A DNA stretch of 64,000 nt from Lysinibacillus pakistanensis (GCA_001312325.1 BBDJ01000021.1:1-64000), one strand, 5' to 3'. Positions 21,347 through 32,364 are shown, counted from the first letter of the stretch. A program made the numbers and translations. Notes: generated by a model from the sequence alone, not told the origin.

Positions 21347-21958
21347 GTGACAACATTTTATCTAGTAAGACATGGTGAAACGATGTGGAATAAGGAGCAT
21401 CGTTTACAGGGATGGTTAGATTCACCATTAACCGAAGTGGGTGTTTTACATGCAGAAAAGCTACAAGAATATTTAAAAAAAATATATCTTTTGCTGCAGC
21501 ATTTAGTAGTTCAAGTGGTCGGGCAATGGAGACGCTGCATATACTTGTTGGTGATCGCCAGCTCCCAATTTTTTTATGAAAATGATTTACGAGAAATTTA
21601 TTTAGGAGACTGGCAAGGTAAAACGATGGAGGATATTCTAAAAACACACTGTTCAGAGTATGAATTATACACGAATTATCCAGCTCAGTTTGTTGCTACT
21701 CATACCGAAAGCTTTGGTGCGGTGACAGAACGGGCAATGTTTACGCTGAAGAAAATTGCAGAAAAATACCCACAAGACAATGTTTTAATTGTCTCTCATG
21801 CAGTTACAATTAAATGCATGATTAATGCCATTTTAGAACGTAGTATAGATCAGCTATGGGCAGAGCCATTTATCAACGGGACAAGCGTTACCATAGTGGA
21901 ACACCTTGAACAGCAATGGCATGTGAAAGAGATAGGCACGATTTATCATCTGCAATAG
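21347..21958 (+). CDS. cobC: Histidine phosphatase, CobC-like (frame-broken)
   Basis: About 204 residues, phosphoglycerate-mutase-like fold. Catalytic LVRHGETMWN at residues 6-15, and a second His in VSHAVTIK. In this operon it is the natural candidate for alpha-ribazole-5'-phosphate or adenosylcobalamin-5'-phosphate phosphatase. GTG 21347 is chosen because AGGAG sits at 21333-21338; GTG 21338 is an alternative. Two breaks (eight A at 21475-21482 and seven T at 21569-21575) scramble the middle; joined, it reads FSSSSGRAMETLHILVGDRQ, the expected family block. Confidence 0.8.
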   Translation: MTTFYLVRHGETMWNKEHRLQGWLDSPLTEVGVLHAEKLQEYLKKIYLLLQHLVVQVVGQWRRCIYLLVIASSQFFYENDLREIYLGDWQGKTMEDILKTHCSEYELYTNYPAQFVATHTESFGAVTERAMFTLKKIAEKYPQDNVLIVSHAVTIKCMINAILERSIDQLWAEPFINGTSVTIVEHLEQQWHVKEIGTIYHLQ

Positions 21959-21970
21959 GAGGTGTTTACA

Positions 21971-22568
21971 TTGCCATTGATTTTCATAACTGGTGGAGTA
22001 CGCAGTGGTAAATCCCATTTTGCAGAAAAAAATGGCTATTGCGCATTATTATACGGAATCGATGCAAGCACAGCGTCTTGTTTATATTGCGTCAGGAATT
22101 GCGCTGGATCATGAAATGGAGAAACGAATACAGCGTCATCAGGCTGATAGGCAATCTCAAGGAATCCAATGGCTAACGATTGAAGCCCCATATAAGATGG
22201 CAGATTCGCTCCAAGGTCTAAGAGATGGTGATGTCGTTTTATGGGATTGCGTCACAACATGGCTGACAAATGCTTTTTATGAGGGCTTTGATAAAGGAAA
22301 GTCATGTGTAGAGCAACCTGGCTGCTTAGAGAAGAAGCTAAGTGATTTAAAAATAGCAGTACAATCATTACTTAACAAAAAGATCACGCTTATAGTTGTA
22401 TCCAATGAATTATTTGATGAGCCTCCGTATCTTAATGAGGAGGTAGAATTATACCGACAAATGCTAGGGAATTTCCATCAATGGTTTGTTTCGATGGCAG
22501 CGGAAGCCTATGAAGTAAATTATAGTATCGTGAAAAAAATGGAAATGATATCCTTGAAATTAAAATGA
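21971..22568 (+). CDS. cobU: Bifunctional adenosylcobinamide kinase/guanylyltransferase CobU (frame-broken)
   Basis: About 198 residues. It phosphorylates adenosylcobinamide and transfers GMP to give adenosyl-GDP-cobinamide. P-loop TGGVRSGKSHFAEK at residues 6-19, catalytic region RIQRHQADR, and the DCVTTWLTN block. TTG 21971 follows AGGAGGTG. One break at seven A 22026-22032 (six expected). Part of the salvage operon, between phosphatase and CobS. Confidence 0.87.
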
Positions 22569-22581
22569 AGGAAGCAAGACG

Positions 22582-23359
22582 ATGAAAAATTTCTGGCATA
22601 GCCTATTACTTGCATTTCAATTTTTTACAGTTTTGCCGGTACATAAGGAACTAACTTTAACAAAAGGAACTGTTACAGGGATGTTCGCCTTTTTGCCATG
22701 GGTAGGTGCATTAATGGGTACGGCAACGGCGGCAGTGATCTATAGCTTAACGGAATGGACGGCAAGCAGTGAAATATTCCTGTCCTTTGTGATTATTGGG
22801 CTATTCGCTTTCTTCACTGGAGGTTTACATTTAGACGGATTTATTGATATGGGAGATGCTTATTTTTCGTATCGGGATCGTGAGAAGCGATTGGAAATTT
22901 TGGATGATCCGCGTGTCGGCGCATTTGGTGTGCTTTCCGTGTTATTTTTAGTGCTTGGAAAATTTGTCATACTGCATGAATTACTCGTACAGCATAAGTT
23001 CGCACTTTGGATGCTTATTTTTATCCCTTTATTAACAAGAGTAGGCATGAGCTTTTATTTTATGTCACTAAAATGTTCAAAAGAAAAAGGGCTGGCCTAC
23101 TTTTTTTAAATCCCATATTAAGCAATATGTACTAATTAGTTTCATGCTTATCACATTAATGGTCGCATATACAATCGTCTTCCTTATTACAGGTTTAGCA
23201 CTTGTCCCAATTGTGCTTCTAGTGGTTTTAGCTATTGCCCTTGTGGTTTTCCGACAATTTACAATGCGCAACTTTGGTGGCGTTTCTGGTGATTTATTAG
23301 GCGCTTCCATTGAGGGAATGGAGGTAGTATTGTGGATAACACTGTTATTGTGCGCTTAA
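22582..23359 (+). CDS. cobS: Adenosylcobinamide-GDP ribazoletransferase CobS (frame-broken)
   Basis: About 259 residues, membrane-embedded cobalamin synthase joining adenosyl-GDP-cobinamide with alpha-ribazole or its phosphate. The metal-binding signature GGLHLDGFIDMGDAYFS and DDPRVGAFGVL are clear; five or so membrane helices follow. Broken at seven T 23101-23107 (six expected); the remainder ends RNFGGVSGDLLGASIEG. ATG 22582, with AAGGAAGCAAGACG upstream. The next gene starts inside its end. Confidence 0.9.
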
Positions 23360-23907
23360 TGAGGCATGCACCAACAAAAGAGAATTTGGAAAAACGTTAT
23401 CTTGGCTGGACGGACGCAGCATTAGCTGATATATCTAAACTATCGATTGTAGATAAAAATGTTATGAAAGTATATGGCAGTGATTTGCGACGTTGTAGGG
23501 AAACTGCTGCTCATTATTTTCCGAATGCTACTTTCATAACTGATTGGCGACTTCGAGAGTCCAACTTTGGGGAGTTCGAAGGAAAAACATATGAGGAGTT
23601 AAAATCTGATCACAGGTATTGTGCATGGTTAGACAATCCTGTTTTGTCTCCACCACCAAACGGGGAAGGCTTTGCTGCATTTTGTCAGCGTGTGAAAGAT
23701 GGTTTTTCTGCGCTACCAAGGGATGAGGATGACTATTATGTGGTTGCACATGGTGGCGTTATTCGAGCATTACTTGTAGAATTTGCCCCAGTGGAGCAGC
23801 CCTTTTGGACGTATAATGTGCCACATGATAAAATGTTTACTTTAACATTTTCAAGGAAAGCTTGGGAGGAGGGAAATAGATGCATGTCTTTATTGGAGGA
23901 GCTATAA
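23332..23907 (+). CDS. Second histidine phosphatase, CobC-like
   Basis: 191 residues, intact. VRLMRHAPTKENLEKRYLGW carries the catalytic RH motif, RRCRETAAHYFPN the phosphate-binding Arg region, and YVVAHGGVIRALLVE the second His. GTG 23332 with GGAGGTA upstream, overlapping cobS. It is a paralog of the product at 21347; either could be the alpha-ribazole-phosphate phosphatase. Confidence 0.82.
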   Translation: MDNTVIVRLMRHAPTKENLEKRYLGWTDAALADISKLSIVDKNVMKVYGSDLRRCRETAAHYFPNATFITDWRLRESNFGEFEGKTYEELKSDHRYCAWLDNPVLSPPPNGEGFAAFCQRVKDGFSALPRDEDDYYVVAHGGVIRALLVEFAPVEQPFWTYNVPHDKMFTLTFSRKAWEEGNRCMSLLEEL

Positions 23908-24271
23908 TGGAAAAACCGACTATGTTATGACATTGCTTGAAGATCAAGAGGCTGTATTAGTTGATGGTTATTTACCTGAATCTATCCCTGAATGTGATGT
24001 ATTAGTTATCAAAGGCCTTGAAAAGTGGCTTGTCACACAAAATCTTGAGGAGGATGAGGCTCTTGTCAACGCCATGTTAACAAGACTTCAGGCTCTAGAG
24101 CAAAATAGGACATTGTATATTATAGTTACTGATATGGGGCGCGGGGTTGTGCCGATGGAAAAGCAGGCACGATTATTACGTGATACTTGTGGGCGATTGT
24201 ATCAAGCTTTATTTGCTGAAGCAGAACGTGTCATACGCATATGGTATGGTATCGCAGAGCAAATTAAATAA
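23880..24271 (+). CDS. CobU-like P-loop NTPase, short paralog (frame-broken)
   Basis: About 130 residues. MHVFIGGAYNGKTDYVM is a CobU-type P-loop, and DMGRGVVPMEKQARLLRDTC is the conserved CobU C-terminal block, but the central His-containing and guanylate-binding parts are shortened compared with CobU at 21971. The frame break near 23903 is a missing T (GCTATAATGG), not a long run. It overlaps the preceding phosphatase by 28 bases. Possible roles: accessory kinase in cobinamide or ribazole salvage. Confidence 0.72.
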
Positions 24272-24291
24272 GACAGAAAAGAGGGAATGGA

Positions 24292-24787
24292 ATGAATCGA
24301 CAAAGATTGACGAAATTGACGTTCACTGCTATGGTAGCCGCTATCTGTGCTGTTGGAGCGGTGATTAAAATTCCAGCAATTATATCGACTGCTGCATTGG
24401 ACTCTGCACCTGCATTTTTAAGTGTCGTATTTTTATCGCCGGTATTAGCAGGAGTTGCAGGAGGTATTGGGCATTTTATTACAGCTTTAACGACTGGATT
24501 CCCATTTGGACCATTACATATTATCATCGCAGTAGAAATGTTTATTGTCGTTTGGATATTTGGAATAATGCATAAAAAAAGGCATGCATTTCTGGAAATG
24601 GCCTGTAGCACTTTTTTTAAATGGTGTGGTAGCACCATTACCATTTTATTTTATCATAAGTCCAGCATTCTACTGGGCATCGCTGACTAGTCTTCCGTTA
24701 GCAACGCTTATTAATTTGGTTATTGTTGCCGTTGTCATGCCGATACTTTCTAAGGTGTTTGTTCGTAAGGGCGGGCGAGTACATTGA
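24292..24787 (+). CDS. cblT: ECF-type S component, probable alpha-ribazole transporter CblT (frame-broken)
   Basis: About 165 residues, six predicted membrane segments, ECF transporter substrate-binding subunit family. In Listeria and Geobacillus a similar S-component protein (CblT) sits beside the kinase CblS and imports alpha-ribazole; the same pairing is seen here. Broken at seven A 24574-24580 (six expected); the rest then reads continuously to the stop. GAGGGA before ATG 24292. It could instead import a cobamide or cobinamide. Confidence 0.72.
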
Positions 24788-25464
24788 GAAATGCAGTTAA
24801 AGTAGGCGGGCTTATTGCGACTACAGATAATGCTGCAGCAATTGGTGAAAAGCAACAAGATATTGTGTCAGCTTCAGATAAGCTCACGGCTTACTTTACA
24901 GCGCGTGTGACATTTTTAGAGCAGCTTGCAGCAAATGCTTTACCTACGCATATTATACTAGTAAATTTTTCAGGGGATGCTGCTTGGTCTCATTATGTAG
25001 CAGGTATACAGCAGGTTTTTGAGGAGGCTGGTCTAATATGCCCTCAGATAGAAGGTAGTACAGAATCCAATATGCCGACATTACAATCTGCCTTAGCGGT
25101 TACAATGCTTGGTGAGCCGCAAAGACGTACATCCTATGAGTATGAGCACCTTCGTTGGTATACGTATGGACTGCCACTTGTAGGCAATGAAGTCCTTGCG
25201 CAGCCCGAGGATGTTGCACAGCTTCAAGCTATTTATCATGCATGGAAAGAGGAAATTGTTCAGCAAGTTTGGCCTGTCGGTTCAAAGGGGCTACAAGTAG
25301 AGTTTAACCGACTTTTTGGTGAATTACAGGTTGAATGTGTCTTAAATATTGAGAAAAGTGCTGGGCCTTGTACTGTGATATTACTTGGGATTCATCCAGC
25401 AAAAGAGCAACTAGCACAAAAATTTTTTTCTAAAAATTTTAAAAAGCTTTGTAAAACAACCTAG
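24784..25464 (+). CDS. cblS: Alpha-ribazole kinase CblS, AIR-synthase-like fold
   Basis: 226 residues, intact. GGLIATTDNAAAIGEKQQD, YFTARVTFLEQLAANALP and IEGSTESNMPTLQSALAVT resemble the ATP-binding AIR synthase/ThiL-like fold of CblS, which phosphorylates alpha-ribazole. This route replaces CobT (no cobT gene is present here). TTG 24784 overlaps the cblT stop. The C-terminal 20 residues are unusually Lys/Phe-rich and follow a T run, so the true end may differ. Confidence 0.72.
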   Translation: MRNAVKVGGLIATTDNAAAIGEKQQDIVSASDKLTAYFTARVTFLEQLAANALPTHIILVNFSGDAAWSHYVAGIQQVFEEAGLICPQIEGSTESNMPTLQSALAVTMLGEPQRRTSYEYEHLRWYTYGLPLVGNEVLAQPEDVAQLQAIYHAWKEEIVQQVWPVGSKGLQVEFNRLFGELQVECVLNIEKSAGPCTVILLGIHPAKEQLAQKFFSKNFKKLCKTT

Positions 25465-25736
25465 TAATAGGTCTTGCTTCCGGAAGAAATTGTAAGGGGC
25501 AAATTACTAATTGCAACTCTAAACACAAAAATGTACAACGGTAATTAGCTTGGTATTGATTGTTCGTATAAGGACTATCACAAAAATCCACTAAAATGGA
25601 TTAAAGCTTATGAAGATATGGGATTAAGCAAAATGGATTTCTATGAAAGCAATAGATAACAGCTTTGATAATGTAAAAGGAGAACCCACGTGAGCAAAAG
25701 CTTTCGTGGTTTTTTTAGCTGATAATCAGGTTGATA
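25465..25736. other. Intergenic stretch with C-terminal gene relic and terminator
   Basis: The only coding-like trace is a 36-codon open tail 25549-25659 (NPLKWIKAYEDMGLSKMDFY) without start or ribosome site, possibly the C-terminus of a lost gene. It is followed by a terminator at 25684-25716 (CCACG..AGC with GCT..CGTGG, then seven T). No other gene is supported. Confidence 0.4.
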
Positions 25737-25765
25737 TTGACGTTTTGTATACCTTTGTATACAAT
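25737..25765 (+). promoter_or_regulatory. Predicted promoter with paired GTATAC sites
   Basis: TTGACG (25737-25742), 17-base spacer, TACAAT (25760-25765). The spacer and -10 contain GTATAC twice, four bases apart, forming an inverted repeat over the promoter. About 240 bases before the BmrC-like gene; a drug-responsive repressor or transcription attenuation in the long leader would fit, as known for bmrCD in Bacillus subtilis. Confidence 0.5.
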
Positions 25766-26007
25766 TGTATGCTATGGAGAGGTTTTCGATAGTTTAGTCT
25801 GCAAATTGAATGTAGAGTGGTGATTACTGACAGAGCATAATAGTAGCTGTCAAATGGTAGGGAAGGCTAATGATCCCATAGTATTCAAGAGTTTACAAAG
25901 ACATAATCTAGCAAAATATTACGAGACTCGAAAAACTTCTTCGCAATTGGGAATGATTTTCAGTTATAATGAGAAACGAATGATTTAACAGGAACGGAGT
26001 CGAAGGA

Positions 26008-27742
26008 ATGCAGGCAATTAAACAATTAGGGCGCTATTTAGGACCCTATAAATTTTTTTACATTGATTGCACCGCTGCTGATGGTGCTAGAGGTAACGAT
26101 GGATTTACTTCAGCCCACAATTATGCAGCATATGATTGATACAGGCATTGTTAATGGTGATAATCCATATGTGCTGAAAATGTTCATATGGATGTTAGTA
26201 AGTGCGGTGCTTGGACTTTTTGGTGGAATTGGTTGTTCATATTATAGTTCCAAGGCAGCGATTCATTTTGCTTCTGATGTTCGCCAATCATTGTATGAGA
26301 AAATGATGACGTATTCAGCAAAGGAACGTGATAATTTCACAACAGGAAAGCTTATTACAATATTAACAAGTGATGTGGAAAGTATTCAACGCGCGTTTAT
26401 GATGACGTTGCGTATTTTTGTGCGTGGGCCACTACTCTTTATTGGTGCAATTATAATTGTCTTTGTCACTGCTCGCGAGCTATTTTCCATACTACTGATT
26501 ATTGTACCAATGTTAATCATAGCTATGTACTTTTTTTACAAAGTATTCAGGTGTGCTATATCGCAGAGTACAAGAGGCGATTGATGTTGTGAATACAAAG
26601 CTACAGGAAAATTTAGCAGGAATTCGTGTGATCAAAGCCTTTCGTCGTGAAACACAGCAAATTGAACAATTTAGTAAACATAATGATGCACTGACAAAGC
26701 GTTTTATTACAGCCGAGCAAATCGTTGGTGTGCTTATACCCTTTACTATGTTTGTGGTCAACTTGGGCATTGTTGCAGCACTTTGGCTTGGGGCAATTAA
26801 AGTGGAGGCAGGAACATTACAGGTAGGCGTTATACTCGCTTTTATCAATTATTTAACAATCATCTTGAATGGCTTGATGTCTTCAAGCATGGTGCTAATG
26901 CAAATTGCCCGTGCAATACCTTCTGGTGAACGCATCATAGATGTTTTAAATAAAGAGGTGACAGTGAAAGAAGCAGAAAATGCACTTGCTACTCCAATCC
27001 ATGGTGCAATTGATTTTCAAAATGTCAGCTATCGCTATTATGAAACGGCTGAGGATGTCCTCAAAAACATTACCTTTTCCGTGAAGGCAGGACAAACAAT
27101 TGGTCTCATTGGCAAAACGGGGAGTGGAAAATCCACGCTGGTAAAACTTTTACCTCGCTTATTCGATCCTACTAGTGGTGAAATACACTTGGATGGAAAG
27201 CCAATAAAGTCGTATGCATTGTCAACTTTACGTGAGCATATTGGCTTTACCTCTCAGAAAGCACTTCTGTTCTCAGGCAAGATTGAGAAAAATATCCGTG
27301 TAGGAAAGGAAAATGCAACAACGAAAGAAATACAAAAAGCATTAGATGCTGCGTGTGCTACTGAATTTGTAGAACGACTTGATAAAGGCATCGCCCATGA
27401 GTTATCACAGGGAGCAACGAATCTTTCTGGTGGACAAAAACAACGATTGGCCTTAAGCCGTGCGCTGATCAGGCAGCCAGCTATATTAGTGCTGGATGAT
27501 ACAACATCAGCATTGGATAGTGCCTCCGAAAAACATGTGCAACAAGCCATTCATGAACAATATCAAAATACCACAACATTTATCGTCGCCTCAAAAATCG
27601 CTTCGATTCAGCAGGCAGAGTCATTCTTATATTAGAGGATGGCGAAATTGTTGGTCAGGGCACACCTCAAGAATTATTACAGAATAATAAATCCTATCAA
27701 GCAATCTATGCTTCACAGCAAAAGGCTGGTGAACAATCATGA
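26008..27742 (+). CDS. ABC exporter half-transporter, BmrC/YheI-like, degenerate Walker B (frame-broken)
   Basis: About 577 residues: six membrane helices then an ATPase domain. Walker A GKTGSGKST, canonical signature LSGGQKQR, and Walker B ILVLDDTTSALDS, where Asp replaces the catalytic Glu. This is the degenerate-site subunit of a heterodimeric exporter. ATG 26008 with AAGGA upstream. Breaks: seven T at 26053-26059, seven T at 26531-26537, and a small deletion near 27628 where the D-R-V expected after the H-loop is lost. The stop overlaps the next gene (ATGA). Confidence 0.85.
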
Positions 27743-29553
27743 ATCAAAGTCAACCAAAGCAAATGAATTTTGGACGTGGACCTCGTATGAGTGGTCCAGT
27801 TGAGAAGGCTAAAAATCAAAAGGTCACAATATACCGTGTATGGCAGTATCTGAAGCTGCAAAAAATAGGGCTTTATTTCTCTATATTTTTTTGTCATCGC
27901 CTCAACATTTTTAAGCTTAGCAGGCCCATATATGATTGGACATATCGTTGATGACTATATTATGAAAAAGGACATTGCTGGAACGATCCGTCTTGGGATT
28001 GTCTTAGCTGTCATTTTTACAATCGCCTCTATTTTTACCTGGCTGCAAACATATGTCATGATTCATGTAGCGATGAAAACCATTCGCACACTGCGACTGG
28101 AATTATTTAAAAAAACTTCAAACTCTCACACTAAGATTTTTTTGATCAGCGTGCACTTGGTGATTTAATGAGCCGTGTCACAAATGATATTGATAATTTA
28201 AATACAGCCCTTGCACAAAGTGTGACCCAAATTGTTTCATCCATTTTAACAGTGATTGGTGTTAGCATTGCGATGTTTTCCCTTAGCTGGCAGTTAGCTA
28301 TTGTCACATTAATTATTATTCCGCTTATTGTTTTCACGACAAAGCAAATTGTGAAACGTAGCAGTAAAAACTATGCAGCACGACAACGTGATTTAGGCAA
28401 ACTTAATGGCTATATTGAGGAAATGATTACAGGAGCAGAAGTTGTCACACTTTTTGGAAAGGAACAGCAAACAATTGCCACATTCTATCAACAAAATGAA
28501 AATTTACGCAACTCGGCACAGCGAGCAGAAATTACATCAGCCTACTTGGTCCAATTAATAACTTTATGAACAACCTAGGTCTAGCCGTAGTCATTGGAAC
28601 AGGGGCATTTTTATCAGTGCAAGGGTTTGTTTCTGTCGGTGTCATTGCGGCATTCGTCACATATACACGTCAATTTTTCCGTCCGTTAAATCAGCTATCC
28701 AATCTATTAAATACCTTTCAGTCAGCAATTGCAGGAGCAGAGCGTGTTTTTGAAATTTTAGATGAATCATCAGAGGTGGCGGATAAACCACAGGCTATTG
28801 ATATCCAATCTTTAAAAGGAGATGTGATATTTCAACATGTGTCCTTTAGCTATTTACCAGGGAAGCCAGTCCTAAAAAAATATAAGCTTTCATGCTAAAG
28901 CTGGTGACACTATAGCACTTGTTGGACCAACAGGATCAGGAAAAACGACTATTATCAATTTGCTTACACGTTTTTATGATGTGGATACGGGTGAAATTTT
29001 GATTGATGGCCAAAACATTGAGAGCTACAAAATGGCTACAATCCGTCAAAGAGTAGGAGTCGTATTGCAGGATACGTATTTATTTTCTGGGACTATTCGG
29101 GAAAATATTCGTTTTGGTAAGCTAGATGCGACAGACGCAGAGGTAGAGGAAGCGGCGAAAATAGCCAATGCTCATAATTTTATTAAATACTTACCGGCCC
29201 AATATGATACGCCAGTACATGCAGGAGGCGCAAATTTAAGTCAGGGACAACGACAATTACTTGCTATTGCCCGGGCAATTTTGGAAAATGCAGATATTTT
29301 AATTTTGGATGAAGCGACATCAAGCGTCGATACGCAAACAGAGGTCGATATTCAAAAGGGCCTACAGCATTTGATGCAGGGGCGCACTAGCTTTGTCATT
29401 GCACACCGTTTAAAAACGATTGAGAGTGCCGATCAAATTCTCGTTATTCAACAGGGGGAAATTGTCGAGCAGGGCAATCATCAGCAGTTAATGCGACGTC
29501 AAGGTATCTATCATAACCTCCAACAAAAGCTATCACTTGAGCAAGAAGAGTAA
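27739..29553 (+). CDS. ABC exporter half-transporter, BmrD/YheH-like, catalytic partner (frame-broken)
   Basis: About 603 residues. Six-helix membrane domain and ATPase with Walker A GPTGSGKTT, signature LSQGQRQL (non-canonical) and Walker B ILILDEATSSVD (catalytic Glu present). Together with the upstream protein it forms one competent and one degenerate ATP site, as in BmrCD; multidrug export is the usual role. Breaks at seven T 27886-27892, seven A 28109-28115, seven T 28137-28143, a missing G near 28546, and seven A 28876-28882. Confidence 0.85.
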
Positions 29554-29614
29554 ATGAATTCCGCCTACAAATTGTACCCTATATTCAATCCATCTATCCT
29601 GAACAATAAGTAAG

Positions 29615-29645
29615 AGCTGTCTAAAAAAATTTTAGGCAGCTTTTT
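29615..29645 (+). terminator. Intrinsic terminator of the exporter operon
   Basis: AGCTGTCTAAAA pairs with TTTTAGGCAGCT (one wobble), directly followed by TTTTT. Confidence 0.85.
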
Positions 29646-29714
29646 CTATAATAATTAATCAGAAATTTATTTTTATCGTGTATCCTTTCAAATAACAATT
29701 GAAAGGAGAATTGT

Positions 29715-30698
29715 ATGAAAAAAAGTTAAGAAAATTCTATTCTATGTAGGAGTGATTCTTTTACTTAGTATAGTCGCTATTTGTGTGTATCATCAAATTC
29801 AGCTACATAGAGAAGCAGTTATTTTAAAGAATAAAGGCAAAATGGTTGAGGTTGATCACCATAGAATCAATGTTTATAATGAGGGGCGTGGTAATGATAC
29901 CTATGTCTTTATGGCAGGCTCTGGCATTGCTGCTCCTATGTATGAGATGAAAGGGCTTTATAGCAAATTCTCACAGGAGCATAAAATTGCTGTTATCGAA
30001 AGAGCAGGCTATGGCTTTAGTGATATTACAGATGATAACCGAGATATTGATACTATATTACAGCAAACGAGAGCAGCTCTTCTACAAAGTGGCAATAAAC
30101 CTCCTTATGTTTTAGTTCCACATTCAATCTCTGGTGTTGAAGCTATCTATTGGGCACAAAAACACCCTGAAGAAATTAAGGGCATTATTGCACTTGATAT
30201 TGGTTTGCCAGGTCAATATGTGAAGCATAAAATGGGCCAAATGGATACATGGATGATAAAGGGTATCAATCTATTAACGAAAATAGGCCTGCATCGTCTA
30301 ACACCCTCGAAAGTTTATAACCCACAGGTAATGAGGCAATCCTTTTTAACAGAGGAAGAAAAAGCTATTTATCAAGCGTTGTCCTATAAACAATTTTTTT
30401 TAATAATAATATGAAGAATGAGCTATTACAAGTCTACGAAAATAGTTTACAATCAGAAAAGTTGCCAAAACCTCAGAATACACCGATATTATTTATTGAT
30501 GCCATTGCAGAGGAAAATAAATATACAAAACAAAAGCGCAAGGATTACAGAAATTTTGCTGAGCAAATAAACTTGGCAGAAGTGAAAGAAGTAAGAGGTA
30601 CCCATAGCATTTATTTATATAAACCAGATGAGATTTATCAACTTGCTATGGCATTTATGGAAGAGAAAGTAGACAGCAAAGAAAGGTCGATAAAATGA
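29715..30698 (+). CDS. Membrane-anchored alpha/beta hydrolase (frame-broken)
   Basis: About 327 residues. An N-terminal membrane helix (ILFYVGVILLLSIVAICVY) is followed by an alpha/beta hydrolase fold: FMAGSGIAAPMYEM oxyanion strand, nucleophile in VPHSISGVEAIYW, and a likely catalytic His in VRGTHSIY near the end. Good AAAGGAG before ATG 29715. Breaks at seven A 29718-29724 and eight T 30394-30401. It abuts the response regulator at 30695, so it may be controlled by or act with the two-component pair. Confidence 0.8.
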
Positions 30699-31372
30699 AG
30701 GGTTTTACCATTTTAATAGTAGAGGATGATCAAACGATTGGTCATTTACTGCAAAAAAAATAATCCAACGTGAAGGCTATGAGGTAGTATGGAAAACAAG
30801 GGGTAAGGATATTGGATGTATTATCCATCAAATTGATTTAGTAATCATGGATATTATGCTACCAGGAGAGGATGGCTATCAGCTGACAACGTTTATTAAA
30901 GGCTTAGGCTTACCTATTCCTATTATCTTTCTGTCAGCTCGAAATGACATTGAGAGTAAGCTAGAGGGATTAACAGTTGGAGAAGATTATATGACAAAGC
31001 CCTTTGAACCGAGAGAGCTTCTTTTACGAATGCAAAAAAATGCTCAAGCAGCATTATGGTTCTTTGACACAAATTCAGCACCTCTTGATTAATACAGAGC
31101 AGCGTAAGGTATTTAAGCATAATATTCATGAGGAGATTGTTTTAACTGCTATTGAGCGTAAAATCTTTTTTTTATTTATTTGACAACCGAGATAGAGTGT
31201 TATCGAAGGATCATTTTTTTTGACTACCTATGGCCACTGGAGGATCGAAATCATAATATCATCAATGTCCATATTAAAAAAAATTAGAGCAAAAATGGAT
31301 GATCCTACAGGTACTATTCTTCAAAATATTTACGGGGAAGGGTATCGTTTAAATACCTATATACGACAATGA
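30695..31372 (+). CDS. OmpR-family response regulator (about five frame breaks)
   Basis: About 225 residues. Receiver domain TILIVEDDQTIGHLL, phospho-acceptor Asp near residue 52 in LVIMDIMLPGEDGYQ, FLSARND, and Lys in DYMTKPFEP. A winged helix follows (YLWPLEDRNHNIINVHI; YGEGYRLNTYI). Breaks at runs 30754-30761, 31035-31041, 31167-31174, 31214-31221 and 31276-31283. Four-base overlap with the hydrolase upstream and with the kinase downstream indicates one operon. Confidence 0.83.
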
Positions 31373-32364
31373 CATTAAAAACAAAATATCGCATTCTATT
31401 ATTTTCTGCTATTATCAGTGTTCCAATTGTATTATTAGGAATAAGTGTTTTGATGTCCATACTCTATGAGTTTGCCTTTAAAGCGAAAAATCAGGACACT
31501 CCATTTCATGAATCCTTTGCCTACCCAATAATGCTAGTTGTGTTCTTTTTATCACTATGTGTGCTAGCCTTTTTATTTTCGAAATCAATTAATTCATTGC
31601 TTACGAAAATTAACATGCTCCATCAAGTAATTCGTGACTTAGCAAGTGATGAAAGAACACCCCATACATTAGAAGTTAACAGTGAGGATGAAATAGGACA
31701 GCTTATCCAATCGGTCAATATTTTAATTGAACGAACTACCTATCGGGAACTAGAATTGCAGCAACAACAACGATTGCAAAAGGAGCTTCTTCAAAAGCTA
31801 AGACACGATATCAATACACCACTCACAGCGATTCGATTACAATTATTTTATGTAGAAGATTCCCTAAAGGACCAGCCAGATTTGGTAGAGTCATTAAATG
31901 AGCAGATTCACTATATTGCGAACTTAACAAATGAATTATCGTTTCCATCCATTGATACAGTGGAAAGCTCTTATATCATAAAAGAGGAAGTAAGTTTGCC
32001 GAAATTATTGGAGACAATGATAGACAAATGGCGCTATTTATTTACCATTCATTCAATCGAATTAAGCTTTCAACTAAATGTATCAGAATTATTGTGGATG
32101 AGTAATGAATTGTGGTTACAGCGTTTATTTGATAATGTATTTCAAAATACCTTAAAACATTCCAAAGCCACAAAGCTTATGGTTATAATTGATAATGGAA
32201 TGATTAAGATGATAGATAATGGGATTGGCTTTGAAAAAAACCACAAACATTGCGGATTAGGGTTACAGATTATCGAGGATATCGCTATGGTTCTTCAGCT
32301 ACACTACACACTGGAATCAAGCAAAGCAGGTACATCATTTTGCTTTACCTCAAAGATAGAGTAA
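31369..32364 (+). CDS. Sensor histidine kinase
   Basis: 331 residues, intact. Two membrane segments (about 8-30 and 48-68), a HAMP-like linker, phospho-acceptor His near residue 145 in LRHDINTPLTAIRLQL, and an HATPase domain (QNTLKHSKATKL, DNGIGF, GLGLQI). The extracytoplasmic loop between the helices is very short, so it is of the intramembrane-sensing type. Cognate partner of the overlapping response regulator. Confidence 0.88.
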   Translation: MTLKTKYRILLFSAIISVPIVLLGISVLMSILYEFAFKAKNQDTPFHESFAYPIMLVVFFLSLCVLAFLFSKSINSLLTKINMLHQVIRDLASDERTPHTLEVNSEDEIGQLIQSVNILIERTTYRELELQQQQRLQKELLQKLRHDINTPLTAIRLQLFYVEDSLKDQPDLVESLNEQIHYIANLTNELSFPSIDTVESSYIIKEEVSLPKLLETMIDKWRYLFTIHSIELSFQLNVSELLWMSNELWLQRLFDNVFQNTLKHSKATKLMVIIDNGMIKMIDNGIGFEKNHKHCGLGLQIIEDIAMVLQLHYTLESSKAGTSFCFTSKIE

